Shown here: positions 7,468-14,560 of the stretch, piece after piece
Position numbering within the stretch: position 1 is the first letter of the stretch
Layout of the letters: each line of letters opens with the position of its first letter
NCBI GenBank assembly: GCA_913057765.1
Contig: CAJXPH010000041.1
Span: 1-15,146, forward strand
Reading direction: 5' to 3'
Length of the DNA: 15,146 bases
From: an uncultured Campylobacteraceae bacterium
Lineage (GTDB): Bacteria > Campylobacterota > Campylobacteria > Campylobacterales > Arcobacteraceae
Made by a program: the position numbers and the translations under genes
Notes under the pieces: generated by a model
Databases searched by the model: none
What the model was told of the DNA's origin: nothing
Seen by the model: only the letters and a program-made list of their open reading frames with translations

Positions 7468-8137
7468 CACTTACTTCAATAAAATCAATATATGATAATG
7501 ATGATTCTCCTGTATTATCCGAATCAGTCATTATGGCAAGGGTTACATTTCTAGGTGGATTTTTACCAAAGGCTTTTTTATAATCTGCTAAAACATCAAC
7601 TGTATGCGTTTGCCATTTGTTTAAATTTATATCAGAGTTATTTAAGATAATCATTTTTGATCTATCAGTATATGCACTTGTAATTATATTTTTATCTTGT
7701 ATTTTATTTGACCAAATATAATTTACTGTACTATGAGGAGGATATTCTCCATAAATGGATTTTGCAAAATCATATTTTATTTGCTCAAAGAAACCAGCTT
7801 CATCTGGGTTATATTCGAACATTACATATATACGAATAGGATAATCATCACCATCTTTTGTTGAAGCATCACCTTTTTTATATACATTGTTTACTTTCCA
7901 TTTAAATGAAAGTTTTGGATATTTAAAAATATCATAGTTTTTTTTAAACTTTATACCAGAAGCTGAAGCATTACTCTTTGCAACTAGAATAGATTTATCT
8001 ATTTCATAAGTTGAATGCTTCTGAATTTTCTCAAATAATAAAGGCTCCCAATTTTCTAAAGAATTAAAATCTTCTTTAAGTAAAACTTGTGCATTTAATG
8101 AAAAAATTGTAAAAACAAAAATCAACAACATCCGCAT
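7460..8137 (-). CDS. DUF3047 family secreted protein
   Basis: A 225-residue protein with a short hydrophobic signal peptide (MRMLLIFVFTIFSLNAQ, cleavage probably near residue 16), so it is probably periplasmic. The mature part is rich in beta-type segments and aromatic residues, with LSFKWKVNNVYKKGDAS, DDYPIRIYVMFEY, a NYIWSN stretch and VTLAIMTDSDNTGESS, the pattern I associate with DUF3047. No catalytic motif is evident and the fold is probably a beta-sandwich (inference). It is placed between the arsS-arsM fusion (16-base overlap) and the DUF2064 glycosyltransferase (8-base overlap), so it is co-translated with arsenosugar enzymes although it acts outside the cytoplasm. An internal ATG at residue 3 is an alternative start. 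Confidence 0.8.
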   Translation of the reverse strand: MRMLLIFVFTIFSLNAQVLLKEDFNSLENWEPLLFEKIQKHSTYEIDKSILVAKSNASASGIKFKKNYDIFKYPKLSFKWKVNNVYKKGDASTKDGDDYPIRIYVMFEYNPDEAGFFEQIKYDFAKSIYGEYPPHSTVNYIWSNKIQDKNIITSAYTDRSKMIILNNSDINLNKWQTHTVDVLADYKKAFGKNPPRNVTLAIMTDSDNTGESSLSYIDFIEVSDE

Positions 8138-10185
8138 GATAAATCCTTTTCATTTTCTGATTCTTTTTCATATTCTGTAGCTAAAGTAGCACAGCCTTTA
8201 AATTCACCAAAATGAATATCAGTATTTCCTATAATCTCAAAATAATCTTTATATCTTGTCTTACTTAACATATCCGCTGTATTTTTACATACATGTTCAG
8301 GTCTATTTATTTCAAATAAATGGTTAGAGTCTAATTGGAATTCTTGTTCACTCTCTTTAATTCCACCCTTATAAATAGCAAATTGCCCATAGTCTTCACA
8401 AACACTATCTAAATCTTCAATTTTCCATAATCTATAAGTAATTGAATAAAACTTAGTTTTTCCTATAACTTTTTGCATCTTTTCATCAGTTATTTCTATT
8501 TCTTTTGAAGTAACCATACGAGGTTCTGTAAATCCTGCTTCAATAGCATATCTTACAAAATCATTTGCATATAACGCTCCACCTAAGCATTCCCCATGTA
8601 ATACTTTGTCTTTTTTGATATGATTTGGTAATCTTCTATTTGAGTAAACATCTGAGAAGTAGAACTCTCCACCATGTTTTAAAAGTTTAAATACTTTTCT
8701 AAGAATATCTTTTTTGTCTTCTAGTAAATTTATAACACAATTAGAAGTTACAATGTCTATAGATTCTTCTTTAAAGTGTTTATCAATATTTTCTATATAA
8801 TCATGTACAAAGTTTGTATTAACATTACAATATTCAAATCTTTTAGTTTGAGCTTCTTGATGTTTTTTTGCAACATTAATTTGATTTTCTGTCATATCAA
8901 TACCATGTACAAATCCACTTTCTCCAGCAAGCTTTGAAAGAATATATACATCTCTACCACTTCCACATCCCAAATCAAGCATAGTTTGATTTTCAAGAAC
9001 TAAAGGCATAGGAGAACCACATCCATAATATCTATCTTTTATCTCATCTACAATATATGGTAAAGTATCTCGTACTCGTTTGGGAATCATATCTAATGTA
9101 CAACAAGCAGTTGTTTTTAAATCATCACTAGAACTTAATACTTCCCCATAGTACTCTTTTGCATTATCTTTAGCATCAAAGTCTTCTATAGTATTCACTT
9201 CTTCATCTGAGCATGTACTTTCATCACTACACACAGTTTCTGTTTCTTCAGCATTTGGTACTACTTCTCCATGGCATGAACTTCCACTATTGACTGTACA
9301 GGCATAACAATGTGAAGCAAAACTAATCTCTGGTTTAAAATTATCAAAATCTATTTCCCAAAAAGGAGTGTTTTCATAACCTTTAACTCTAGTTTCTAAA
9401 GCAAGATTAAAATCACAATCGTATATAAACCCTTCATAATCAATAGAGAGAACTCTTTTACACATTACATTATTTAAAGTATTTTCATTATATTTACTTT
9501 TTAGATTATTCATATATTCATCTAAAAGGTTATGCTTTTTTAAATCAAACTTAAATCTTTTTATAGGCATATTTACTATTGTGGCTAAAGAGTTAAATTC
9601 AACATCAAATCTATCTTTTAATATCGTTTTATACTCTTGTTGTAGTTGAGCTTGTGGGGCAGGTAAATATGTCCCAACAGGATTATAAACTAAATCTAAT
9701 TCTAAATTATCTTTACCATAACCCATATCATTTAATTTTTTTAATAATATAATTGTTTCATCATAAACACCTGCCCCTCTTTGTTCAGTTGTTGCATCTT
9801 CGAAAACTGAAGGTAAAGAAGCTATTACTTTTACATTGTATTTTTTATATACTTCTAAAAAGTGTTCATATTTTTTATCATTTAAAACTGTCAAACTAGT
9901 TCTTACAACTAGATTTTTTCCTGCTTCATTTAGTCTTGTAAGAAAAGTTAAAAAACTCTCATTCATTTCAGGAGTTCCACCTGTAAACTCAATTGTTTGT
10001 ATATCAAGCTGTTCAATTTTATCAATAATTCTATTTGCAGTTAAAATATTCATATTATTGTCACCTTTAGGACTTGCTCCAATGTGACAGTGAGTACAAG
10101 TAAGATTACACATATTTCCAACATTTATTTGTATTAAATCAAATTTATCTTTTAAAACTTGTCTATGCTCCCAAAAATTACTCAT
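8122..10185 (-). CDS. arsS-arsM: ArsS-ArsM fusion: arsenosugar radical SAM enzyme plus arsenite methyltransferase
   Basis: A 687-residue two-domain enzyme. Residues 1 to about 310 are ArsS, a radical SAM protein that places a 5'-deoxyadenosyl group on methylated arsenic. The [4Fe-4S] motif is Cys26, Cys30 and Cys33 (CNLTCTHC), with FTGGTPE (67-73), and an auxiliary cluster region with Cys242, Cys257, Cys293, Cys296 and Cys304. Residues 355-687 are ArsM, As(III) S-adenosylmethionine methyltransferase. It has SAM motif DLGCGSG (404-410) and the As-binding or catalytic Cys equivalents Cys361/362, Cys389 (YYGCG), Cys483 (SNCVINL) and Cys533 (GECLGG), ending in CGCC. The acidic linker (311-350) contains CSDESTCSDE. 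The ATG at 10185 has AAAGG 7 bases upstream. It leads an overlapping operon and diverges from the GT2 gene. ArsS and ArsM are usually separate proteins. Confidence 0.93.
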   Translation of the reverse strand: MSNFWEHRQVLKDKFDLIQINVGNMCNLTCTHCHIGASPKGDNNMNILTANRIIDKIEQLDIQTIEFTGGTPEMNESFLTFLTRLNEAGKNLVVRTSLTVLNDKKYEHFLEVYKKYNVKVIASLPSVFEDATTEQRGAGVYDETIILLKKLNDMGYGKDNLELDLVYNPVGTYLPAPQAQLQQEYKTILKDRFDVEFNSLATIVNMPIKRFKFDLKKHNLLDEYMNNLKSKYNENTLNNVMCKRVLSIDYEGFIYDCDFNLALETRVKGYENTPFWEIDFDNFKPEISFASHCYACTVNSGSSCHGEVVPNAEETETVCSDESTCSDEEVNTIEDFDAKDNAKEYYGEVLSSSDDLKTTACCTLDMIPKRVRDTLPYIVDEIKDRYYGCGSPMPLVLENQTMLDLGCGSGRDVYILSKLAGESGFVHGIDMTENQINVAKKHQEAQTKRFEYCNVNTNFVHDYIENIDKHFKEESIDIVTSNCVINLLEDKKDILRKVFKLLKHGGEFYFSDVYSNRRLPNHIKKDKVLHGECLGGALYANDFVRYAIEAGFTEPRMVTSKEIEITDEKMQKVIGKTKFYSITYRLWKIEDLDSVCEDYGQFAIYKGGIKESEQEFQLDSNHLFEINRPEHVCKNTADMLSKTRYKDYFEIIGNTDIHFGEFKGCATLATEYEKESENEKDLSCGCC

Positions 10186-10248
10186 TAGTAAACCTTTATT
10201 AAAATATTTTTATAATCTGTTATGATAGAATAATTACGTTTAGTTACT
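10186..10248. promoter_or_regulatory. Divergent promoter region between arsS-arsM and the GT2 gene
   Basis: AT-rich 63-base gap between divergent genes. On the + strand there is an exact TATAAT (10211-10216) and a TATGAT (10221-10226), either of which could be the -10 of the GT2 gene; no good -35 is seen, as is common in Campylobacterota. On the - strand TATAAA-like sequence in the same place could serve arsS-arsM. The two promoters must overlap, so both sides of the locus are probably controlled together. Confidence 0.45.
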
Positions 10249-10950
10249 GTGTATAAAACTTTAAAAAAGGGTCTAAGTATAAATATTTCAATTATTATCC
10301 CAGTATTTAATGAACCAAACATCAATTTATACTTAAAATCATTATTAAATCTTGATATAAAAAACCATGAAATTATTGTTGTTGATGGAAATAATAGTTC
10401 AACAATTGAGCTTATAAAAGATGCAAATATTATAAAAGCTACATCAATAAAAGGTAGAGCAAACCAAATGAATAAAGGAGCTTCACTTGCTTCTAATAAA
10501 ATCTTGCTTTTTTTACATGCAGACACTATTTTACCAAATAATGCACTTATTGAAATAAAGAATATATTAAAACAAGAAGAAATAAAAGCAGGTGCTTTTG
10601 ATTTGAGTTTTAATTCTAAAAATATGTTCTTATCAATGATTGCAAAAACTGCTTCCTTACGTTCAAGATTAACAAGAATACCTTACGGAGACCAAGCAAT
10701 TTTTATAAAAAGAGATATATTTCAGAAAATTGGAACTTATGAAAACTTTCCTCTTATGGAAGATGTAAATCTAATGGAAAAACTAAAAAAAGAAAATTAC
10801 AAAATAGAAATTTCAAAAGAAAAGGTCATAACAAGTTCTAGAAAATGGGATAACAGTGGAATACTTTTTACTACACTTAGAAATTGGGTTTTAATTTCAT
10901 TATACTTTTTAGGAGTTAGTCCCAAAAAGTTAGCTAAATTTTATAACTAA
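10249..10950 (+). CDS. GT2 glycosyltransferase, TIGR04283-type, arsenosugar-associated
   Basis: Family 2 glycosyltransferase of the group found with arsS and arsM. It reads ISIIIPVFNE, then EIIVVDGNN, GRANQMNKGA, the LHADTILP motif (metal/nucleotide site, HAD in place of DxD), PYGDQAIF and PLMEDV with the likely catalytic acidic residue. It presumably adds or matures the sugar of the arsenosugar product in the cytoplasm. The start is uncertain: the nearest standard codon is GTG at 10249, which adds ten residues absent from typical members and has no ribosome site. The codon at 10279 is ATA, has AAAAAAGGG 7 bases upstream, and would give MNISIIIPVFNE, the usual N-terminus. It converges with bluB, with 9 bases between the stops. 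Confidence 0.86.
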   Translation: MYKTLKKGLSINISIIIPVFNEPNINLYLKSLLNLDIKNHEIIVVDGNNSSTIELIKDANIIKATSIKGRANQMNKGASLASNKILLFLHADTILPNNALIEIKNILKQEEIKAGAFDLSFNSKNMFLSMIAKTASLRSRLTRIPYGDQAIFIKRDIFQKIGTYENFPLMEDVNLMEKLKKENYKIEISKEKVITSSRKWDNSGILFTTLRNWVLISLYFLGVSPKKLAKFYN

Positions 10951-10968
10951 CTTTAAAATCTATTTTTT
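10926..10968. terminator. Likely terminator between the GT2 gene and bluB
   Basis: Inverted repeat AAAGTTAG (10926-10933) and CTAACTTT (10947-10954) with a 13-base AT-rich loop, overlapping the GT2 stop. On the + strand it is followed by a T-rich stretch (CTATTTTTTATTC). On the - strand the stem runs directly into CTTTTT, so it may also stop bluB transcripts. The stem is only 8 bp and AT-rich. Confidence 0.5.
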
Positions 10969-11610
10969 ATTCTCCCATGAATCATAATGAACTAATTGTT
11001 CTAAAGGTAATCTGGGAAGCCAACCAGCTTTTTCTAACTCTGGTTTATCATGAAAAAAGTCAACTTTCCCAATACAAAGATAAGCAATTGGCACAATATG
11101 TTCAGGAATATTAAGTACTTCTTTTAAAGTATCATGATGAATTATACTAACCCATCCCACACCAAGATTTTCTGCACGTGCAGCTAACCATAAAGTTTGG
11201 ACAGCACATACTGAACTATACAAATCCATTTCCATATTTGCAGTTCTTCCAATAACTACATCGCCAGTTCTACTTCTATCACAAGTAATACAAATACCAA
11301 TAGGAGCTTCGGTTATTCCTTCTAGTTTTAAAGTTTTATATACATCTTTTCTTGTGTCATCAAACATCTCTTTTGCTTCATCATGCGCAACTTGAAAACC
11401 ATCTTTAATTTTCTCTTTAACTTCTTTGTTTTTAACAACTACAAAATCCCAAGGCTGCATAAATCCGACGCTTGGAGCATGATGTGCAGCATCAAGAATT
11501 CTTGAAATCACCTCATCATCTATATCATCACTTTTAAATTCACCTCTAGTATCTCTTCTATTATATATAGTTTTATATACAGCTTTTTTTTCTTCATCAG
11601 TTATATTCAT
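10960..11610 (-). CDS. bluB: 5,6-dimethylbenzimidazole synthase BluB
   Basis: Flavin-destructase of the nitroreductase fold (216 aa). It uses O2 to cleave FMNH2 into 5,6-dimethylbenzimidazole, the lower ligand of vitamin B12. Family landmarks are YNRRDTRGEF (16-25), APSVGFMQPWDFVVV (45-59), TCDRSRTGDVVIGRT (109-123), NMEMDLYSSVCAVQTLWLAAR (125-145, split across two motifs) and VGWVSI (151-156). Asp20 and Ser155 line up with Asp32 and Ser167, the residues important in the Sinorhizobium enzyme, at a constant offset of 12. This separates it from ordinary nitroreductases. It is monocistronic here and diverges from the msrA remnant. I see no functional link with the arsenic genes. Confidence 0.94.
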   Translation of the reverse strand: MNITDEEKKAVYKTIYNRRDTRGEFKSDDIDDEVISRILDAAHHAPSVGFMQPWDFVVVKNKEVKEKIKDGFQVAHDEAKEMFDDTRKDVYKTLKLEGITEAPIGICITCDRSRTGDVVIGRTANMEMDLYSSVCAVQTLWLAARAENLGVGWVSIIHHDTLKEVLNIPEHIVPIAYLCIGKVDFFHDKPELEKAGWLPRLPLEQLVHYDSWENKK

Positions 11611-11637
11611 TTATATTCTTCATTTAATTTTTTTGAT

Positions 11638-11643
11638 AGTATA
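11638..11643 (-). promoter_or_regulatory. Possible -10 element of bluB
   Basis: TATACT on the - strand, 28 bases ahead of the bluB ATG, in an otherwise AT-rich intergenic stretch (11611-11702) shared with the divergent msrA remnant. No convincing -35 is present. No riboswitch-like conserved box was recognised. Confidence 0.3.
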
Positions 11644-11702
11644 TCTAAATGTTTACTACACAATATAAGACTAGAATCAAGAAAATATAAAAAAGGAACA
11701 AT

Positions 11703-11855
11703 ATGAGAAAATATATAATTGCACTTTTTATCGGAATTGGATTATTATTTGCTAGTTCAATAGACAAAGAAATCAAAGAAGAAAAACCAATGGATCCAAG
11801 TTTAAAAGCTGCCTATTTTGCAGGTGGCTGTTTTTGGGGAGTAAACATAGCTTAG
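11703..11855 (+). pseudogene. msrA: msrA 5' remnant (peptide methionine sulfoxide reductase), interrupted
   Basis: A 50-codon frame beginning MRKYIIALFIGIGLLFASS, a signal peptide, followed by KAAYFAGGCFWGV, the N-terminal active-site motif of MsrA with its catalytic Cys. A normal MsrA continues for about 150 more residues (GVE... through the C-terminal part), but after GCFWGV the reading becomes NIA and a stop at 11853-11855. No later MsrA sequence is found in any frame downstream. The start is well supported: AAAAGGAACA lies just ahead of the ATG. The break is next to an integrase gene, so the gene was most likely cut by insertion of a mobile element near 11840. The missing 3' part is not in this window. 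Confidence 0.82.
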
Positions 11856-11918
11856 TAAATATAGAGCCTATAAAATGGCACTTTGTTAAAAGTTAGCAAA
11901 CATCCTTCTACGAAAGTA

Positions 11919-11949
11919 GATACAAGATAGGGATACAAAAAGGGATACA
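11919..11949 (+). repeat. Three short direct repeats ahead of the integrase (candidate arm-type sites)
   Basis: GATACA occurs at 11919-11924, 11932-11937 and 11944-11949, with the last two as GGGATACA (11930-11937 and 11942-11949). The spacings are 13 and 12 bases, about one helical turn. Short direct repeats between the element junction and the int gene are typical binding sites for the N-terminal domain of tyrosine integrases. The role is inferred. The whole 11856-11984 stretch otherwise holds only the integrase ribosome site (AAAGGA before the ATG at 11985). Confidence 0.5.
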
Positions 11950-11984
11950 TTTTATCTTTTGAATTATTTATTCAAAGGAATTTC

Positions 11985-14006
11985 ATGAAACTGCAAACAC
12001 ACTGTTTTACAAAAGAACAAACTTGGTATTACAGAAAAAGAATACCTAAATCACTAAATGCTAAAACACCTCTCTACCGGAAATCATTAAAAAAATTGTT
12101 AGGTAAAAAACGATACTATACTGCAATATTAGATTCTACATTATTTAATATCATAAGTATCATAAATACGAATGTAGAAATATTATTTTTAGATGTGGAG
12201 AAATTAACATTGGCTGAATTAGATAAATATACGATTAGCTTAGTAAAAAGATATGCAGAGGAAGCTGCTTTTCGAGGGAATGACTACATTAATAACATTG
12301 GAACAAAAAGAGAAGCCATTGAAGATAAACGATTTAATTCATTATCTTACTTCGACCAAAATGGAGTAGAATTTGGAGGGCATACACCTGAAGCACTTAC
12401 AAAAGAGTACGATGAACTAATGCATGCCTTTAATACAGATAGTATTCAACGCTATCGAGAAAAAGCCAAACAAATACTCTCAAGACAAGATATAATCTCA
12501 AAAGAAGAATTATCTAAAATTCCGGAAGAACAAAGAATTGAATTTGAAAAATATCTTGTAAAAAAAGAAATTGATGTTATTTACAACGATAGAGAAAATT
12601 ATTATCTTGCAACAAAGAAAGAAAGACCTGTATCAAAAGTTGAGACAATAGAACCAGCTCAAAATGCAATTAAAAATAATTTAGAACAGGAACCTACAAA
12701 TGATGATTGGGATATCATTCTTAAAAGATATCTCCTTCAATCAAAAAGTAAAAGAACGGATGAAATAATTCTTACACAATTTAGACAAATTATGTGTGGA
12801 AATGCTGTTTTAGGGATAAAGGAACGAAATCTAAGAGAGTGTACATTAGATGACATAAACATAATTAAATCAATATATCAAGAACTTCCTCAATTAAATC
12901 ATAAAGAAATAAAAGGAAGATGGAGAGAAGACGGAATCTTAGCAATTATAGAATATGCTTACGGAAGTATCTCTCATATAGCAAATTCACATGATATGAA
13001 GGATAAAAAGTATTTTGATGTAGACCACTATAGAAAAAGAAAAATCCCAAAATCATTAATTGGAGGTTTGAATACAAAAATAAAAACTATAGTCTCTTTT
13101 ATCACCTATTTACAACTTTCCGAGCCGAAAAAATATGGTCAAATTAATAGAGATTTATGGAAAAGACTGTCAATCAAGTATTCTGATTTAAATGTTATTG
13201 ATAAACAATACAATAATGATACGAGAAAAAGAGCCCTGCACTCAGAATATATCAATAAATTTTTGTTTAATAGATATTTAAAAGAACAGGAGAGAATAGA
13301 AGGACAAGCTTTAAGAAATTTCACCAGGCATACAAAAAGTAGTCCTCATGTTTTTTGGTCTGTCGCCTTAGGTATCTTTACAGGTGCAAGAGCAGAAGAA
13401 TTAGCTCAACTACAAACAAAAGACATAAAAAAAAGAGTCATTAACAACATACCACTATTTTATATTGAGCTTAAGGTAACAGATGCGTTAAAACAATCTT
13501 TAAAAAATGATGCTTCAGAACGTTTTATACCTATTTCAAAATATTTAATTGATTTAGGATTCTTAAATTATATACAAGGAAGAATGAACCAAAAAGCTAA
13601 ATACTTATTTGAATTAGAAAAAAACAAGAACGGTAAACATACAGCATTTCAAAAAAGCTTTAATAAAGATTTCAAAAGTTTCGTTACAACTAATTACACT
13701 GAACATGAAGGAAAATTACCAACGTTCCATGATTTAAGAAGTCATTTTGTATCAAGATATTTAAATGGTGAGGATAGTGACGATAAATATGTAAACTTAA
13801 AAAAATTAATTGGACACACTAAAAAGGATTTACATAAAGATGTTACTATTCAAAGTTATTTTAGAGAGAATAAAGAGTTAGATTATGCTAAAAATTTAGT
13901 GGATAACATAGATTTTAGAATTGACACAGGATATAATAGTATCAAATTGCTAATGGAAAAGAACTACAAAACTATTTTACAGGATATTAAACTCAAAGGT
14001 AATTGA
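11985..14006 (+). CDS. Tyrosine recombinase/integrase, large, with DUF6538-like N-terminus
   Basis: Site-specific recombinase of 673 residues that would excise and integrate the element. The N-terminus (QTWYYRKRIPKSL) resembles the DUF6538 type found in large phage and island integrases. The catalytic set is in the last third: Arg469 (FTGARAEEL), His582-x-x-Arg585 (HDLRSHF), His611 (LIGHTKK) and nucleophile Tyr625 (QSYFREN), with a plausible Lys in the beta-hairpin near 490. It is much longer than ordinary integrases (about 350-400 aa), with the extra length in the charged, helical region at about 60-300. AAAGGA lies 6 bases before the ATG. The frame is intact, so the protein is probably active. 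Confidence 0.9.
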   Translation: MKLQTHCFTKEQTWYYRKRIPKSLNAKTPLYRKSLKKLLGKKRYYTAILDSTLFNIISIINTNVEILFLDVEKLTLAELDKYTISLVKRYAEEAAFRGNDYINNIGTKREAIEDKRFNSLSYFDQNGVEFGGHTPEALTKEYDELMHAFNTDSIQRYREKAKQILSRQDIISKEELSKIPEEQRIEFEKYLVKKEIDVIYNDRENYYLATKKERPVSKVETIEPAQNAIKNNLEQEPTNDDWDIILKRYLLQSKSKRTDEIILTQFRQIMCGNAVLGIKERNLRECTLDDINIIKSIYQELPQLNHKEIKGRWREDGILAIIEYAYGSISHIANSHDMKDKKYFDVDHYRKRKIPKSLIGGLNTKIKTIVSFITYLQLSEPKKYGQINRDLWKRLSIKYSDLNVIDKQYNNDTRKRALHSEYINKFLFNRYLKEQERIEGQALRNFTRHTKSSPHVFWSVALGIFTGARAEELAQLQTKDIKKRVINNIPLFYIELKVTDALKQSLKNDASERFIPISKYLIDLGFLNYIQGRMNQKAKYLFELEKNKNGKHTAFQKSFNKDFKSFVTTNYTEHEGKLPTFHDLRSHFVSRYLNGEDSDDKYVNLKKLIGHTKKDLHKDVTIQSYFRENKELDYAKNLVDNIDFRIDTGYNSIKLLMEKNYKTILQDIKLKGN

Positions 14007-14088
14007 TTTTCACTTGCCTTTTGTAATTCTACTTTAAAATCTAAATAGTTTTAGTCCTCTATTGGAATAAATTAATAAATAATTTAGA

Positions 14089-14094
14089 TATAAT
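14089..14094 (+). promoter_or_regulatory. -10 element of the coiled-coil gene
   Basis: Exact TATAAT in GATATAAT, about 25 bases ahead of the ATG at 14120. The -35 is poor (TTGGAA at 14062 is too far, with a 21-base spacer). The 14007-14119 gap holds nothing else I can recognise. Confidence 0.45.
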
Positions 14095-14119
14095 TGTTAC
14101 AAAAAAGGAAGATTATAAA

Positions 14120-14446
14120 ATGGAAATTAAAGATACATCAAATATGTCAGGTGAAGAACTTGACGCTTACCTTAAAGAGTTAAATACTGAACTTGAAAGA
14201 TTAAGACCTATAGTTGAAGAAAATAAAAAAAAAGAAGCTAAAAAGTTTGATGATTTAGCTAAATTATTCATTGAACTTTCTGAGTATAAAAAAAATTATT
14301 ATGATAATAGATTAATTTTAAGTGAACCACTTTTTGATATAAGTGATGAAGATTATGCTTACATAGAATCTACAATGCCTATATTAAAAGAAAAAATAAG
14401 GATTTTAGAAGAAGATATAAGAAGTTTTACTACTAAATTAAAATAA
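14120..14446 (+). CDS. Small coiled-coil hypothetical protein
   Basis: A 108-residue charged protein that I do not recognise. It reads as two helical coiled-coil stretches, about 12-60 (ELDAYLKELNTELERLRP onward) and 83-108 (MPILKEKIRILEEDIRSF), joined by a short segment NRLILSEPLFDISDEDYAY. It has no signal peptide, membrane segment or Cys. Heptad spacing of Leu/Ile suggests a dimer or a subunit that binds another protein. It has its own -10 (14089-14094) and AAGGA about 10 bases before the ATG, and is followed by a hairpin, so it is probably transcribed alone. Its location behind the integrase marks it as cargo of the element. Confidence 0.65.
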   Translation: MEIKDTSNMSGEELDAYLKELNTELERLRPIVEENKKKEAKKFDDLAKLFIELSEYKKNYYDNRLILSEPLFDISDEDYAYIESTMPILKEKIRILEEDIRSFTTKLK

Positions 14447-14480
14447 TCAACATGATAATTGTCTTTCTAATTTTTGTTAA

Positions 14481-14510
14481 GGAGTGATTCAAAACTCACT
14501 CCCTATACTT
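14481..14510 (+). terminator. Hairpin after the coiled-coil gene
   Basis: GGAGTGA (14481-14487) and TCACTCC (14496-14502) form a perfect 7 bp stem with an 8-base loop, 35 bases past the stop. The downstream sequence (CTATACTTATTTC) is T-rich but without a clean run, so it is a moderate intrinsic terminator. Confidence 0.5.
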
Positions 14511-14560
14511 ATTTCTTCCCAATTTTTATAACATCGCTTAGTGCTGGATATTTTCAAATT

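Noticed and set aside
10185..10526. 113-residue ORF on the - strand
   Set aside because: It lies entirely opposite the GT2 gene and its upstream region, and has no recognisable domain; treated as a shadow.
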